Positions 35,717 through 44,240 of a stretch of DNA of 64,000 nucleotides are shown here, piece by piece. The notes under the pieces are model-generated. The model ran no database searches, was not told the DNA's origin, and saw nothing but the letters and a program-made list of their open reading frames with translations. The position numbers and the translations under genes are program-made. The stretch is from contig JAVJVZ010000036.1 of NCBI GenBank assembly GCA_040220855.1, forward strand, positions 72,102 to 136,101, written 5' to 3'. The stretch comes from JACKNG01 sp040220855. GTDB lineage: Bacteria; Pseudomonadota; Gammaproteobacteria; Ga0077536. How positions within the stretch are numbered: the first letter of the stretch is position 1; every line of letters begins with the position of its first letter.

Positions 35717-36658
35717 ATGAGCCCGGCCGCGAAGCGCATCGTCGTCACCGGTGGTCTCGGATTCATCGGAACCAACCTGATCAGTCACCTGCGCGAGCGT
35801 GACGATCTCGAGTTCGTGGTGTTCGACAACCGCAGCAACCCGAGCGGCGACCTGCAGCCTGACGGCGAGCGCGTGCGCCTGGTCGAAGGCGACATCCGTG
35901 ACCCGGCGGCGCTCGCCGCCGCGCTCGCGGGGGCCGATTGCGTGGTGCATCTCGCGGCGCATACGCGCGTGGTGGAGTCGATCGAGAATCCGGCGCTCAA
36001 TTTCGCCATCAACGTGCAGGGAACCTTCAACCTGCTCGAGGCGATGCGTGGTGCCGGGGTGCGTCAATTGGTCAACGCCTCCACCGGTGGTGCCATCCTC
36101 GGCGAGGTGCCGCCACCCGTGCACGAACGCATTGCGCCAAGCCCGGCCTCGGCCTACGGAGCCTCGAAGCTCGCCGCCGAAGGCTACTGCTCGGCCTACA
36201 TGGAGTCCTACGGCATCACGACGGCATCACTGCGTTTCTCCAACATCTACGGGCTGTTCTCGCGCAACAAGGGCAGTGTGGTCGCCGCGTTTCTCAAGGA
36301 CATCGCGCAACGGCGCGCGGTGACGGTCTATGGTGACGGCTCGCAGACCCGCGATTACCTGTTCGCCGGCGACCTCGTGTCGGGAATCGAGCGCGCGATC
36401 GACAGCGGCGCGGGCGGCGTGTTCCAGCTCGGTAGCGGGCGCCCGACCACCATCAACGAACTGCTCGACGTGTTGCGCGAGGTACTGCCGGTCGAGTTCG
36501 ATGTCGCCTACGAACCCTTTCGTGCAGGTGAGATCAGGCACACCTGGTGCGACATCGCCAAGGCGCGCGAGGCCTTCGATTTCGACCCGCGGACCAGCGT
36601 GGCCGACGGCGTGCGACGGACGTTCACCTGGTTCGAAGCGCAGGGCCTGTTCCGTTGA
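35717..36658 (+). CDS. NAD-dependent sugar epimerase/dehydratase
   Basis: 313 residues, extended SDR fold: VTGGLGFIGTNLISHL at the N terminus, VVHLAAHTRVVESIENP, NASTGGAILG and the catalytic YGASKLAAE. Similar to UDP-glucose/UDP-GlcNAc 4-epimerases of polysaccharide loci. A good GAGGAGAG ribosome site lies 12 bases before the ATG. The stop overlaps the TTG of the next gene. Substrate cannot be fixed from sequence. Confidence 0.82.
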   Translation: MSPAAKRIVVTGGLGFIGTNLISHLRERDDLEFVVFDNRSNPSGDLQPDGERVRLVEGDIRDPAALAAALAGADCVVHLAAHTRVVESIENPALNFAINVQGTFNLLEAMRGAGVRQLVNASTGGAILGEVPPPVHERIAPSPASAYGASKLAAEGYCSAYMESYGITTASLRFSNIYGLFSRNKGSVVAAFLKDIAQRRAVTVYGDGSQTRDYLFAGDLVSGIERAIDSGAGGVFQLGSGRPTTINELLDVLREVLPVEFDVAYEPFRAGEIRHTWCDIAKAREAFDFDPRTSVADGVRRTFTWFEAQGLFR

Positions 36659-37938
36659 GCGGCAGCGTATCCGAAGGCGTGCGCGTGGCGCACGTCTGCT
36701 ACTCCGATGCGCGCGGCGGCGCGGCGATCGGTGCACGCCGCATGCACCAGGCGATGTGTTCGCAGAACGTCGACAGCCGGCTCGTCGTCATCGACAAGTT
36801 CAGCGACGACCCCGGCGTTATCGAAGTCGGCCGATCGCGCCTGCAGGAGATAGCGCGCGACCGTCTGCAGAAACACCTCCTGCGCACGCACCGCACAGGC
36901 AACCCGGTATTACGATCGTTGAACCTGTTTCCCAGCGGCATGGGCGCGATGCTCAACCGGCTCGATGTGGACGTCGTGCACATGCACTGGGTCAACGCCG
37001 ACACCCTGAGCATCGGCGAGATTGCGAATCTAGCCAAGCCGCTCGTCTGGAAGCTGCCCGACATGTGGGCGTTCAGCGGGGCCGAGCATTACGTGCTGCC
37101 GGACGACCCGGAACGCTTCGCGGAGGGTTACCACCCGCACAACCGCCCCGCGCACGAGAGCGGGCTCGACCTCAATCGCCTGTTGTGGCGCTACAAGCGC
37201 TACCGCTGGCGCGAGCGCCAGTTCACCATCGTCGGCCCAAGCCGCTGGATCAGCGAATGTGCGCGGCGCAGTGCGATGTTCCGCGACGCGCGCGTATACA
37301 ACATTGCCAATCCCCTTGATCTCGAACTGTACCGGCCCTTGTCCAAAGTGAGCTGCCGCGAACGCTTCGCGCTACCGCACGATCGCAAGCTGATCCTCTT
37401 CGGTGCCCTCAATGCAACGATTGATCGCCGCAAAGGCTTTCATCACCTGCAGGCGATGCTCGAGTTGCTGCCACGGTACGTATCGCCGGACGAGGCTGAC
37501 GTCGCCGTGCTGGGCAGTGCAACCTCCCCGGGAGAGCGGGTGGGTCCGTACCGGGCGCACCATCTCGGTAAGCACGAGGACGAACAAACGCTGGTCGAGG
37601 CTTACGGCACGGCGGACGTCTTCGTGCTGCCGGCCGAGCTCGACAACCTGCCCAACGTCGTCAAGGAGGCGACGGCCTGCGGCGTGCCCTGTGTCGGTTT
37701 CGACATCGGCGGCATGCCGGACATGGTCGAGCATGGCGTTACCGGCGCGCTCGCGCCGCCGTTCGACCACGAGTCGCTGGCGCAGGGGGTGGGCTGGGTG
37801 CTTGACCAGGACGGCGCTGCGCTTTCCTCGCGCGTTCGCGATCGCGCGGTAAGCCTGCACGACCGCAAGCGCTGCGTCGATCGTTACCTCGAGGTATACC
37901 GCGAGGCCATCGACGATTTTCACCGGGGTGAGCGCTGA
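36655..37938 (+). CDS. Family 4 glycosyltransferase
   Basis: 427 residues, GT-B fold. N-terminal VAHVCYSDARGGAAIGARRMHQAM with the Gly-rich acceptor loop, VDVVHMHWVNADTLSIGEI and KPLVWKLPDMWAFSGAEHY are typical of WcaC-like GT4 enzymes; the C-terminal donor domain has ADVFVLPAELDNLPNVVKEATACGVPCVGFDIGGMPDMV with the E(x)7E-type motif. The start is a TTG overlapping the previous stop (TTGA); no ATG fits, and a GTG 24 bases on (36679) is the alternative. One-base overlap with the following amidotransferase gene. Confidence 0.82.
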   Translation: MSGSVSEGVRVAHVCYSDARGGAAIGARRMHQAMCSQNVDSRLVVIDKFSDDPGVIEVGRSRLQEIARDRLQKHLLRTHRTGNPVLRSLNLFPSGMGAMLNRLDVDVVHMHWVNADTLSIGEIANLAKPLVWKLPDMWAFSGAEHYVLPDDPERFAEGYHPHNRPAHESGLDLNRLLWRYKRYRWRERQFTIVGPSRWISECARRSAMFRDARVYNIANPLDLELYRPLSKVSCRERFALPHDRKLILFGALNATIDRRKGFHHLQAMLELLPRYVSPDEADVAVLGSATSPGERVGPYRAHHLGKHEDEQTLVEAYGTADVFVLPAELDNLPNVVKEATACGVPCVGFDIGGMPDMVEHGVTGALAPPFDHESLAQGVGWVLDQDGAALSSRVRDRAVSLHDRKRCVDRYLEVYREAIDDFHRGER

Positions 37939-39809
37939 TGTGCGGGATTGCGGGCATGCTCACGCGCGCCAAGGCGGGGCCGGATCGTGCTGCCGTGGCG
38001 CGTATGCAAGCGGCGCTCCGGCATCGTGGACCGGACGGGCAGGGCAGCTACCACGACGAACGCGTTGCTCTCGCGCACACCCGGTTGAGCATCATCGACC
38101 TGGCCGGCGGGGCGCAACCGCTCTACAGCCCGGACGGTCGGCACGTGCTGATCATCAATGGCGAGATCTACAACTACGTCGAGCTGCGCGAAGAATTCGT
38201 CGCCGAAGGCTACGCGTTCACCACGGCATCCGACTGCGAAGTGATCCTGCCGCTCTACGCCCGCTACGGCGACCGCTGCGTCGAGCATCTGCGTGGCATG
38301 TATGCATTCGCATTGTGGGATACCGAACGTGGCCGCCTGCTTCTCGCACGCGACCGTATGGGAGAGAAGCCGCTCTATCTCTACCGCGACGGTGACAGTC
38401 TGTTGTTCGCCTCCGAGCTGCGCGCCATCCTGGCGAGTGGCCTCGTGCCACATCGTGTCGACGCGCAGGCGCTGCGCGATTTCTTCTTCTACCAGTTCGT
38501 TCCTGAGCCACGTACCGCCGTCGCCGGCGTCGCCAAGCTCGCGGCCGCAACCACGCTCAGCGTGGACGTCGCCGATTGGCGCACCGAGGAGCGTTGCTAC
38601 TGGAACATGATGGATGCCGAGCCGCTCGAGGCAGATCCGGCGCAGGCACTCGGCGATTGCCTGGACGAAACCATCCGGCTGGTATTGCGCGCAGACGTAC
38701 CCATCGGCCTCTCGCTCAGCGGCGGCATGGACTCGAGCGCAATCGCTTGTCTCGCGGCGCGTGTCTACCCGGGAAAGCTGACTGCCATTTCCGCCGGTTA
38801 CCGCGAGCCCAGCCCGGTTGATGAACGTGCCGTGGCGCGTGAACTCGCGCAGCGGCTCGACATCGACTTCCTCGAAGTGGAGATCGCCCAGGACGAACTC
38901 GCCGAAGGCTTCGCCGGCATGGTCGAGGCGCGCGACGAGCCGATCGGCGACATCTCCGGCTATGCCTACGAGCGTGTCATGCAAACGGCGCGGGCGCACG
39001 GTATTCCGGTGATGCTGCAGGGGCAGGGCGTTGACGAGATGTTCTGGGGCTATCCGTGGGTGAAGGATTCGGTGGCGCGCAACCAGCCGTTTGCTGTTGG
39101 TGCGCTGCTCGCCCCGATCTTGTCACGGCGTAGCCTGGGCGATCGCGTGCGCGGCGTGCTCGGTTATCTGCGTGAGCAACGCGAACAGGGTGAGTATCTG
39201 CACTTCTTCGACAGCACGCCGCATTTTGCCTGGATGCTCGCGCATGCCGCAGAGTTCTTTGCACCGCCGATCCTGACCCAGGGCACGCTCGACCCGCGCC
39301 GGTACTTTGCACGCTCGTCCCGGCCTGCACGGATGGATCTCGAGGCGACGCGTCTCATCACCGAACTCTACCTGCGTGGCAACGGTATCCCTCAGTGCGA
39401 TCGCCTTGCCATGGCGCACGCCGTGGAGAGCCGCCTGCCGTTTCTCGACCATCGCTTCATCGAGACCGCCATCGGCTTGCGCAAGTTCGCCCGCGATGAC
39501 ACGCTCGCGCCGAAGCAACGCTTTCAGGACAGCCTGCGGGGCGTAGTGCCGCCGGAAGTGTTCACGCGGCCCAAACGCGGCTTCACGCCGCCGGTATTTC
39601 GTTGGCAGGATCGCGTGCGGGAGCGATACGGCGCGCTGCTCGAGGACGGTCACCTCGTGCAGCTCGGCGTTCTGCAGCCGGAAGCAGCCCGGCGTGTGGC
39701 CGCGGCGCACATCGAGCAGCCGATGCTGGCGCTGACCAGCCGGCTCGCACTCGTGCTCGAAGTCTGGTTGCGCGCCGTCTTCGGCACCAGCATCCCGGAG
39801 TTAGTCTAG
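37938..39809 (+). CDS. asnB: Asparagine synthetase-like amidotransferase (copy 1)
   Basis: 623 residues. Class II glutamine amidotransferase domain with the catalytic Cys2 (MCGIAGMLT), RHRGPDG and NGEIYNYVELR, then the ATP-pyrophosphatase domain with the PP-loop SLSGGMDSSA. The loop usually written GDGGDELFGGY reads GQGVDEMFWGY here, a departure from the canonical form. In polysaccharide loci such enzymes (WbpS type) amidate uronic acids, for example to galacturonamide; this is likelier than free asparagine synthesis given two copies in the locus. It overlaps its neighbours by single bases. Confidence 0.85.
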   Translation: MCGIAGMLTRAKAGPDRAAVARMQAALRHRGPDGQGSYHDERVALAHTRLSIIDLAGGAQPLYSPDGRHVLIINGEIYNYVELREEFVAEGYAFTTASDCEVILPLYARYGDRCVEHLRGMYAFALWDTERGRLLLARDRMGEKPLYLYRDGDSLLFASELRAILASGLVPHRVDAQALRDFFFYQFVPEPRTAVAGVAKLAAATTLSVDVADWRTEERCYWNMMDAEPLEADPAQALGDCLDETIRLVLRADVPIGLSLSGGMDSSAIACLAARVYPGKLTAISAGYREPSPVDERAVARELAQRLDIDFLEVEIAQDELAEGFAGMVEARDEPIGDISGYAYERVMQTARAHGIPVMLQGQGVDEMFWGYPWVKDSVARNQPFAVGALLAPILSRRSLGDRVRGVLGYLREQREQGEYLHFFDSTPHFAWMLAHAAEFFAPPILTQGTLDPRRYFARSSRPARMDLEATRLITELYLRGNGIPQCDRLAMAHAVESRLPFLDHRFIETAIGLRKFARDDTLAPKQRFQDSLRGVVPPEVFTRPKRGFTPPVFRWQDRVRERYGALLEDGHLVQLGVLQPEAARRVAAAHIEQPMLALTSRLALVLEVWLRAVFGTSIPELV

Positions 39810-41605
39810 TGGCGCAAAGTTTCCTCTCGCGGCCTCCCGTCGCATTGTTCGCCTACAACCGTCGAGACCATCTGGAGTCCACCGTCGGTGCATTGCAGCG
39901 CAATCGCGGTGCTTCGGAAACGCACCTCACGGTATTCCTCGACGGCGCGCGGGATGCCGCGGATGCTGCCGGCGTAACGGCGGCCCGCGAATACGCCCGC
40001 ACCATCGACGGTTTCGCCACGGTCGAGCTGCGCGAGGCGCCGGTCAATCGCGGCCTCGCACGTTCGATCATCGACGGCGTCAGCGAACTGGTCGAACGCG
40101 ACGGACGGGTCGTCGTCATCGAAGATGACCTCGTTACCGCGCCGGGCGCGCTGGACTACTTCCGCTTCATGCTCGATCGCTACGCGGCACAGCCCAACGT
40201 CTTCTCCGTCTCCGCCTACAGCCACCCGCGTGGCGCGATGGCATTGCCCGCGGACTATCCCTACGACGTCTATTTCGTACACCGCATGATGTGCTGGGGA
40301 TGGGCCACGTGGCGCGACCGCTGGCGGCAGGCGGACTGGGAGATGGCCGACTTCGACGATTTCCTCGCCTCGCCGGGCCTGGTTCGTGCCTACCATCACC
40401 AGATCGGTGCCGACAGCCTGGGCACGCTCAAGCGCTGCGTGGCCGGCGAGAAGGACGTGTGGGCCTGTCGCTGGGTCTACGCGCATTTCAAGCATGGTGC
40501 CTTGTGCGCGTGTCCGACGACATCGCTCGTGGACAACATCGGGCTCGATGGCAGTGGCGCCAACTGTGGCACCGATCACCGTCTGCGCAACGATCTGCCG
40601 GAGAGCATCGGGCCCGATCCCGTGACACCACCCTATCCCTTTGTCGACCCTCGCGTTCTGGAGGCCTTCATGAGCGTCTATGATCCGCGTCGCGCCGTCG
40701 CGCCGGCCGCCCTGGCGCCGGCCCCGGCGTCAGTGCCACGGCGAGTGCTGCGCTTCGCCAGGCGTGTTCTGCGTGCAGGGGTGCGCCGCCTGCGGGCGCT
40801 GCCGGGCGCCCTGCGTCGCCGCACACGACGCATGCTCGACGAAGGACGTGCCGGCGCGCGCCGCGCGGCGCTCGCGCTGCCCGATCGCGTGTTCGCCTGG
40901 TTCGGTGGCGAGGCGAGTGCACCGCTGACGCGGCTCGGAACCCAGTATGGCGGCTGGCGGGTCGCCGACGGTGCGGTCGGTCGCGGCGACGTGGTGCTCT
41001 CCGCCGGCGCGGGCGAGGACATTTCCTTCGATGTCGAACTCCGCAACCGCACGGGCTGCGAGATTCACATCATCGACCCGACGCCGCGCGCGCGCGAGCA
41101 CTTCGACATGGTGCGCAGTCACGCGGCCGAGGGGCAGGCCGCGCCAATCAACAACTCGACCGACGTCTTCTACGACCTCGCCGCCGATACGCTTGCCGGC
41201 CTTCATTTCCATCCCCTGGGCTTGTGGAACAAGGACGAAATGCAACGCTTCTACATGCCGGCAAACGCGGCGCACGTGTCGCATTCGATCGGCAATCTCC
41301 ACCAGACGCGTGACTATTTCGAGGCCGACTGCCGCCGCCTTTCCTCGATCCTCGACACGATCGGGACGACGCGTCTCGCAGCGCTCAAGATGGATATCGA
41401 GGGCGCGGAGTACGCCGTCATTCGCGATCTCGTGAAGTCGCGGCTGCGGCCGCGAATGCTGATGATCGAGTTTCATGCCGGCCGTAGCGAGATCGAGAAG
41501 AAGTTCAAGCCGAAGACGATGTTGCACGCCGCGCTGCTGCGTGCGGTCGGCTATCGGCTGGTCGCGCGTGACGGCTGGGACTTCGTGTTCGAGCGTGTCG
41601 CATGA
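39809..41605 (+). CDS. Bifunctional glycosyltransferase-FkbM methyltransferase fusion
   Basis: 598 residues in two domains. Residues 1-300 are a GT-A domain: PVALFAYNRRDHLESTVGAL, the metal site IEDDLVTAPGALDYF (Glu105-Asp107) and the MCWGWATWRDRW motif (163-170). A low-complexity Ala/Arg linker spans about 310-390. Residues from about 395 form an FkbM methyltransferase with DVVLSAGAGEDISFDVEL, CEIHIIDPTPRA and LAALKMDIEGAEYAVI. The start is GTG, one base into the previous stop. A single protein may add a sugar and methylate it, or methylate its neighbour. No frameshift between domains; the fusion is genuine in this sequence. Confidence 0.83.
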   Translation: MAQSFLSRPPVALFAYNRRDHLESTVGALQRNRGASETHLTVFLDGARDAADAAGVTAAREYARTIDGFATVELREAPVNRGLARSIIDGVSELVERDGRVVVIEDDLVTAPGALDYFRFMLDRYAAQPNVFSVSAYSHPRGAMALPADYPYDVYFVHRMMCWGWATWRDRWRQADWEMADFDDFLASPGLVRAYHHQIGADSLGTLKRCVAGEKDVWACRWVYAHFKHGALCACPTTSLVDNIGLDGSGANCGTDHRLRNDLPESIGPDPVTPPYPFVDPRVLEAFMSVYDPRRAVAPAALAPAPASVPRRVLRFARRVLRAGVRRLRALPGALRRRTRRMLDEGRAGARRAALALPDRVFAWFGGEASAPLTRLGTQYGGWRVADGAVGRGDVVLSAGAGEDISFDVELRNRTGCEIHIIDPTPRAREHFDMVRSHAAEGQAAPINNSTDVFYDLAADTLAGLHFHPLGLWNKDEMQRFYMPANAAHVSHSIGNLHQTRDYFEADCRRLSSILDTIGTTRLAALKMDIEGAEYAVIRDLVKSRLRPRMLMIEFHAGRSEIEKKFKPKTMLHAALLRAVGYRLVARDGWDFVFERVA

Positions 41606-41779
41606 GGTTCCTCACCCCCTCGGCAAGGTGCTTCCCTGCACGGGGCCGTCATGTGGCATCTTCGCTGGCCACTCCGTACAATTGCGCCGGTTTGGCCCGG
41701 CCCGGCGGCCCCACGCCGGCAACGCCCTGTCGCGATTCCCTTCCCACCTTCCTACCTGCTAGAGGCTATTGATTACGCC

Positions 41780-42979
41780 ATGAACGTATTGATCCTGGGA
41801 GGCGACGGCTTTTGTGGCTGGCCGACCGCGCTGCATCTCTCGGCCAAGGGCCACACGGTCTGCATCGTGGACAACCTGTCCCGACGCAATATCGACAACG
41901 AACTCGAAGCCTACTCGTTGACGCCGATCTGCCCGATGGGCGAGCGACTGCGGGCGTGGCGCGAGATCACCGGCAAGACCATCGAGTTCATCAACTTCAA
42001 TGTCGCCGAGCACTACCATCGCCTGCTCACGTTGATCGGGGAGTTCCGACCGGATGCCATCGTGCATTTCGCCGAGCAGCGCGCGGCCCCGTACTCGATG
42101 AAGTCCTCGTGGCACAAGCGCTACACCGTCTCCAACAACATCAACGCGACCAACAATCTGCTTGCGGCGGTGGTCGAGTCGGGTCAGGACATCCACGTCG
42201 TGCACCTCGGCACGATGGGCGTCTACGGCTACGGCACTGCGGGGATGAAGATTCCGGAAGGCTACCTGAAAGTCAGCGTCGAGACCGAGGACGGTGAACA
42301 CGTCACGCACGAGATCCTCTACCCGGCCAACCCGGGCAGCATCTACCACATGACGAAGACCCAGGACCAGCTCCTCTTCGCCTACTACAACAAGAACGAC
42401 GACGTACGCGTGACCGACCTCCACCAGGGCATCGTCTGGGGCACGCAGACCGAGGAGACCAAGCTCGATCCGCGTCTCATCAACCGCTTCGATTACGACG
42501 GCGACTATGGCACCGTGCTCAACCGCTTCCTGATGCAGGCAGCAGTCGACTACCCGTTGACCGTGCACGGTACGGGTGGGCAGACACGTGCCTTCATCCA
42601 TATTCAGGATACGGTGCGCTGTATCGAACTCGCCGTCGACAACCCACCGCGCTCAGGCGAGCGCGTGCGCATCATGAACCAGATGACCGAGACGCATCGT
42701 GTGCGTGACCTCGCCGAAATCGTCGCGCGTATCGCGGGCGCCAAGGTCGCGTTCGTGCCGAATCCGCGCAAGGAAGCCGACGAGAACGAGCTGTTCGTGG
42801 AGAACGACGGCCTGCTGCAACTGGGCTTGCAGCCGATCACACTGGAGCAGGGCCTGCTCGAGGAAGTGCACGAAATCGCCGAGAAATACGCCGATCGCTG
42901 CGACCGCGAAAAGATTCCATGCCACTCGGTGTGGACGAGCCAGCAGCAGGTCGGTCGGCCCGACGAACCGCCACGCTGA
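41780..42979 (+). CDS. SQD1/SqdB-like NAD-dependent epimerase (UDP-sulfoquinovose synthase family)
   Basis: 399 residues. The sequence follows SQD1/SqdB closely: MNVLILGGDGFCGWPTALHLS, VDNLSRRNIDNELEAYSLTPI, VHFAEQRAAPYSMK, LGTMGVYG (Thr145), IYHMTKTQDQ with the catalytic Tyr189-xxx-Lys193, and DLHQGIVWGTQTEET. SQD1 combines UDP-glucose and sulfite to UDP-sulfoquinovose. In a polysaccharide locus this suggests a sulfonated sugar in the glycan, but SQD1-like enzymes with other substrates exist. No sulfolipid transferase (SqdX) is nearby. The gene stands 174 bp after its upstream neighbour, without a good ribosome site. Confidence 0.85.
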   Translation: MNVLILGGDGFCGWPTALHLSAKGHTVCIVDNLSRRNIDNELEAYSLTPICPMGERLRAWREITGKTIEFINFNVAEHYHRLLTLIGEFRPDAIVHFAEQRAAPYSMKSSWHKRYTVSNNINATNNLLAAVVESGQDIHVVHLGTMGVYGYGTAGMKIPEGYLKVSVETEDGEHVTHEILYPANPGSIYHMTKTQDQLLFAYYNKNDDVRVTDLHQGIVWGTQTEETKLDPRLINRFDYDGDYGTVLNRFLMQAAVDYPLTVHGTGGQTRAFIHIQDTVRCIELAVDNPPRSGERVRIMNQMTETHRVRDLAEIVARIAGAKVAFVPNPRKEADENELFVENDGLLQLGLQPITLEQGLLEEVHEIAEKYADRCDREKIPCHSVWTSQQQVGRPDEPPR

Positions 42980-43044
42980 TTGCCGTGCGCCGGTGAGCCG
43001 GTGTACGCAACGCGGTGTCGCGCCGGACGCGGCGTGTAACGTGG

Positions 43045-43070
43045 ACGCGGCGGCCTGCCTGCCGCCGCGT
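43045..43070. terminator. Bidirectional GC hairpin between convergent genes
   Basis: Perfect 10-bp inverted repeat (ACGCGGCGGC, loop CTGCCT, GCCGCCGCGT) between the SQD1-like gene and the convergent methyltransferase gene. No T-run, but the placement suits a shared terminator. Confidence 0.5.
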
Positions 43071-43086
43071 GCGCAGATCGCGGGAT

Positions 43087-43887
43087 TCAGTTGGCGGCGG
43101 GTCGTGCGGGCTTGTAGAGCACGCTCAGCGAGGCACCGTAATCCATGATCAGTTCTGCGCGCAGCACGATGAAACCCGTCTCGGCGTAGCAGGTGAGTAG
43201 CTCGCGCCCGGAGAAATAGCGGATATGGCCGTAGCGGTCCATGCCCGCATCGATCGGCTCGCCGGTCGCTTTCTCGAAGTAATAGCAGGGCACGTGGATG
43301 ATGGCGATCCCACCGGGTTCGAGCACGCGGTAAATTTCCTGTACTGCGCGTGGCCACTCGGGAATGTGTTCCAGCGTGTCCACGGAGATGACGCGTGCCA
43401 CGCTGCCGTCGGCAAAGCTGAGGCGCGTGAGATCTTCCTGTCTCACTCGCTTGCCATCGCCGTGGAGGTCGATTGCCTGGTAGGTGTAGCCGGCGCTCTC
43501 GACCGCGTTGACGACGTCCTCGCGCGGACCGCCGGTGCACGCGTCGAGGAGTAGACCGCTGCCCGGCTCCAGCTGCCTGAGCGTTACCGCATAGCGGTCG
43601 CGCGAGATCGGCTGCCCGTCACGCATGGCGCGTTGCGCCCCGGCCATGAGGATGTCGAGATTGCCAGCGGGTGTCGCAGCGGGGTCGTCGACTGGTACGA
43701 CACGTTGCGAGCGCAGGTCATAGCGGCCGAACACGTTCGGGTCGTAATTGGCCTGCTCGCGGGGAATCACCCGCTCGGTCTGCGGGTTGAAGGTGGGCCG
43801 CTGGATGCCGGCGACCGCGGCGGCGGCCTGCGCGCCGCGCGGCGCGGACAGCAGGCGGCGTAGGCGTTGTAAGACTGTGGTGCTCAT
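43087..43887 (-). CDS. Class I methyltransferase (Methyltransf_11 type)
   Basis: 266 residues. GLLLDACTGGPREDVVNAVESAGYTYQAIDLHGDGK is an unusual SAM loop, followed by LSFADGSVARVISVDTLEHIPEWPRAVQEIYRVLEPGGIAIIHVPCYYF with motifs II and III. The N-terminal 90 residues precede the fold and are unassigned (PTFNPQTERVIPREQANYDPNVFGRYDL). The start codon is the last of four ATGs in a tandem 8-base repeat, each preceding one opening a tiny frame that ends on the next ATG. One of two minus-strand genes in the locus. Confidence 0.78.
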   Translation of the reverse strand: MSTTVLQRLRRLLSAPRGAQAAAAVAGIQRPTFNPQTERVIPREQANYDPNVFGRYDLRSQRVVPVDDPAATPAGNLDILMAGAQRAMRDGQPISRDRYAVTLRQLEPGSGLLLDACTGGPREDVVNAVESAGYTYQAIDLHGDGKRVRQEDLTRLSFADGSVARVISVDTLEHIPEWPRAVQEIYRVLEPGGIAIIHVPCYYFEKATGEPIDAGMDRYGHIRYFSGRELLTCYAETGFIVLRAELIMDYGASLSVLYKPARPAAN

Positions 43888-43914
43888 CGGCTCATCGGCT
43901 CATCGGCTCATCGG
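43883..43914 (-). repeat. Four tandem copies of CCGATGAG forming coupled upstream reading frames
   Basis: On the minus strand the 8-mer CCGATGAG is repeated four times without interruption, with the ATGs at 43911, 43903, 43895 and 43887. Each of the first three ATGs reads ATG AGC CGA TGA (Met-Ser-Arg-stop), and its stop overlaps the next ATG as ATGA. The fourth ATG starts the methyltransferase. A gain or loss of repeat units would alter the number of upstream frames but not the frame of the gene. Confidence 0.85.
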
Positions 43915-44240
43915 AATCAGGCAGGCGACAATGGGCTGGCAGAAGTTCGAGGGCAGTCGCCACCGGGTGCCGGGAGGCAGTCGGTTCGTCGATCCTCGTC
44001 CGCCGCTGGAGCCGAAGTATCGCACGTCTTTCGCGCGCGGCGCAGAGCCAGTCGGCGAGGCCGCGCAGAGTCGCCGCTTCGAAGCGTCGAGCGGAATCCG
44101 CCACGACAGCGGCACGGGCGCGCGCACGGTGGAATGAGCCCACTGGAAACGGACAGCAGCGTCGACCACCCGGAGCAGCAGCATGCCGCTGCGCATACAA
44201 TGCGCCCGCGACGAACAGGATCCACGGCGGCCGGCACACC
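43888..44240. other. Intergenic region without a supported gene
   Basis: 353 bp between the minus-strand methyltransferase and the plus-strand glycosyltransferase. Apart from the tandem 8-mer at its left end it holds a TACAAT hexamer (44196-44201) that could be a -10 for the following gene. Short open frames exist on both strands, but none shows a recognisable domain or ribosome site. Confidence 0.5.

Noticed and set aside
43883..43914. Classical on/off phase variation at the tandem 8-mer
   Set aside because: The gene's own start is the last repeat unit, so unit loss or gain does not shift its frame; only the upstream mini-frames change in number.
43931..44137. 68-codon plus-strand frame in the 353-bp gap
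   Set aside because: No ribosome site and no similarity recognised; the composition is like the shadow frames elsewhere.
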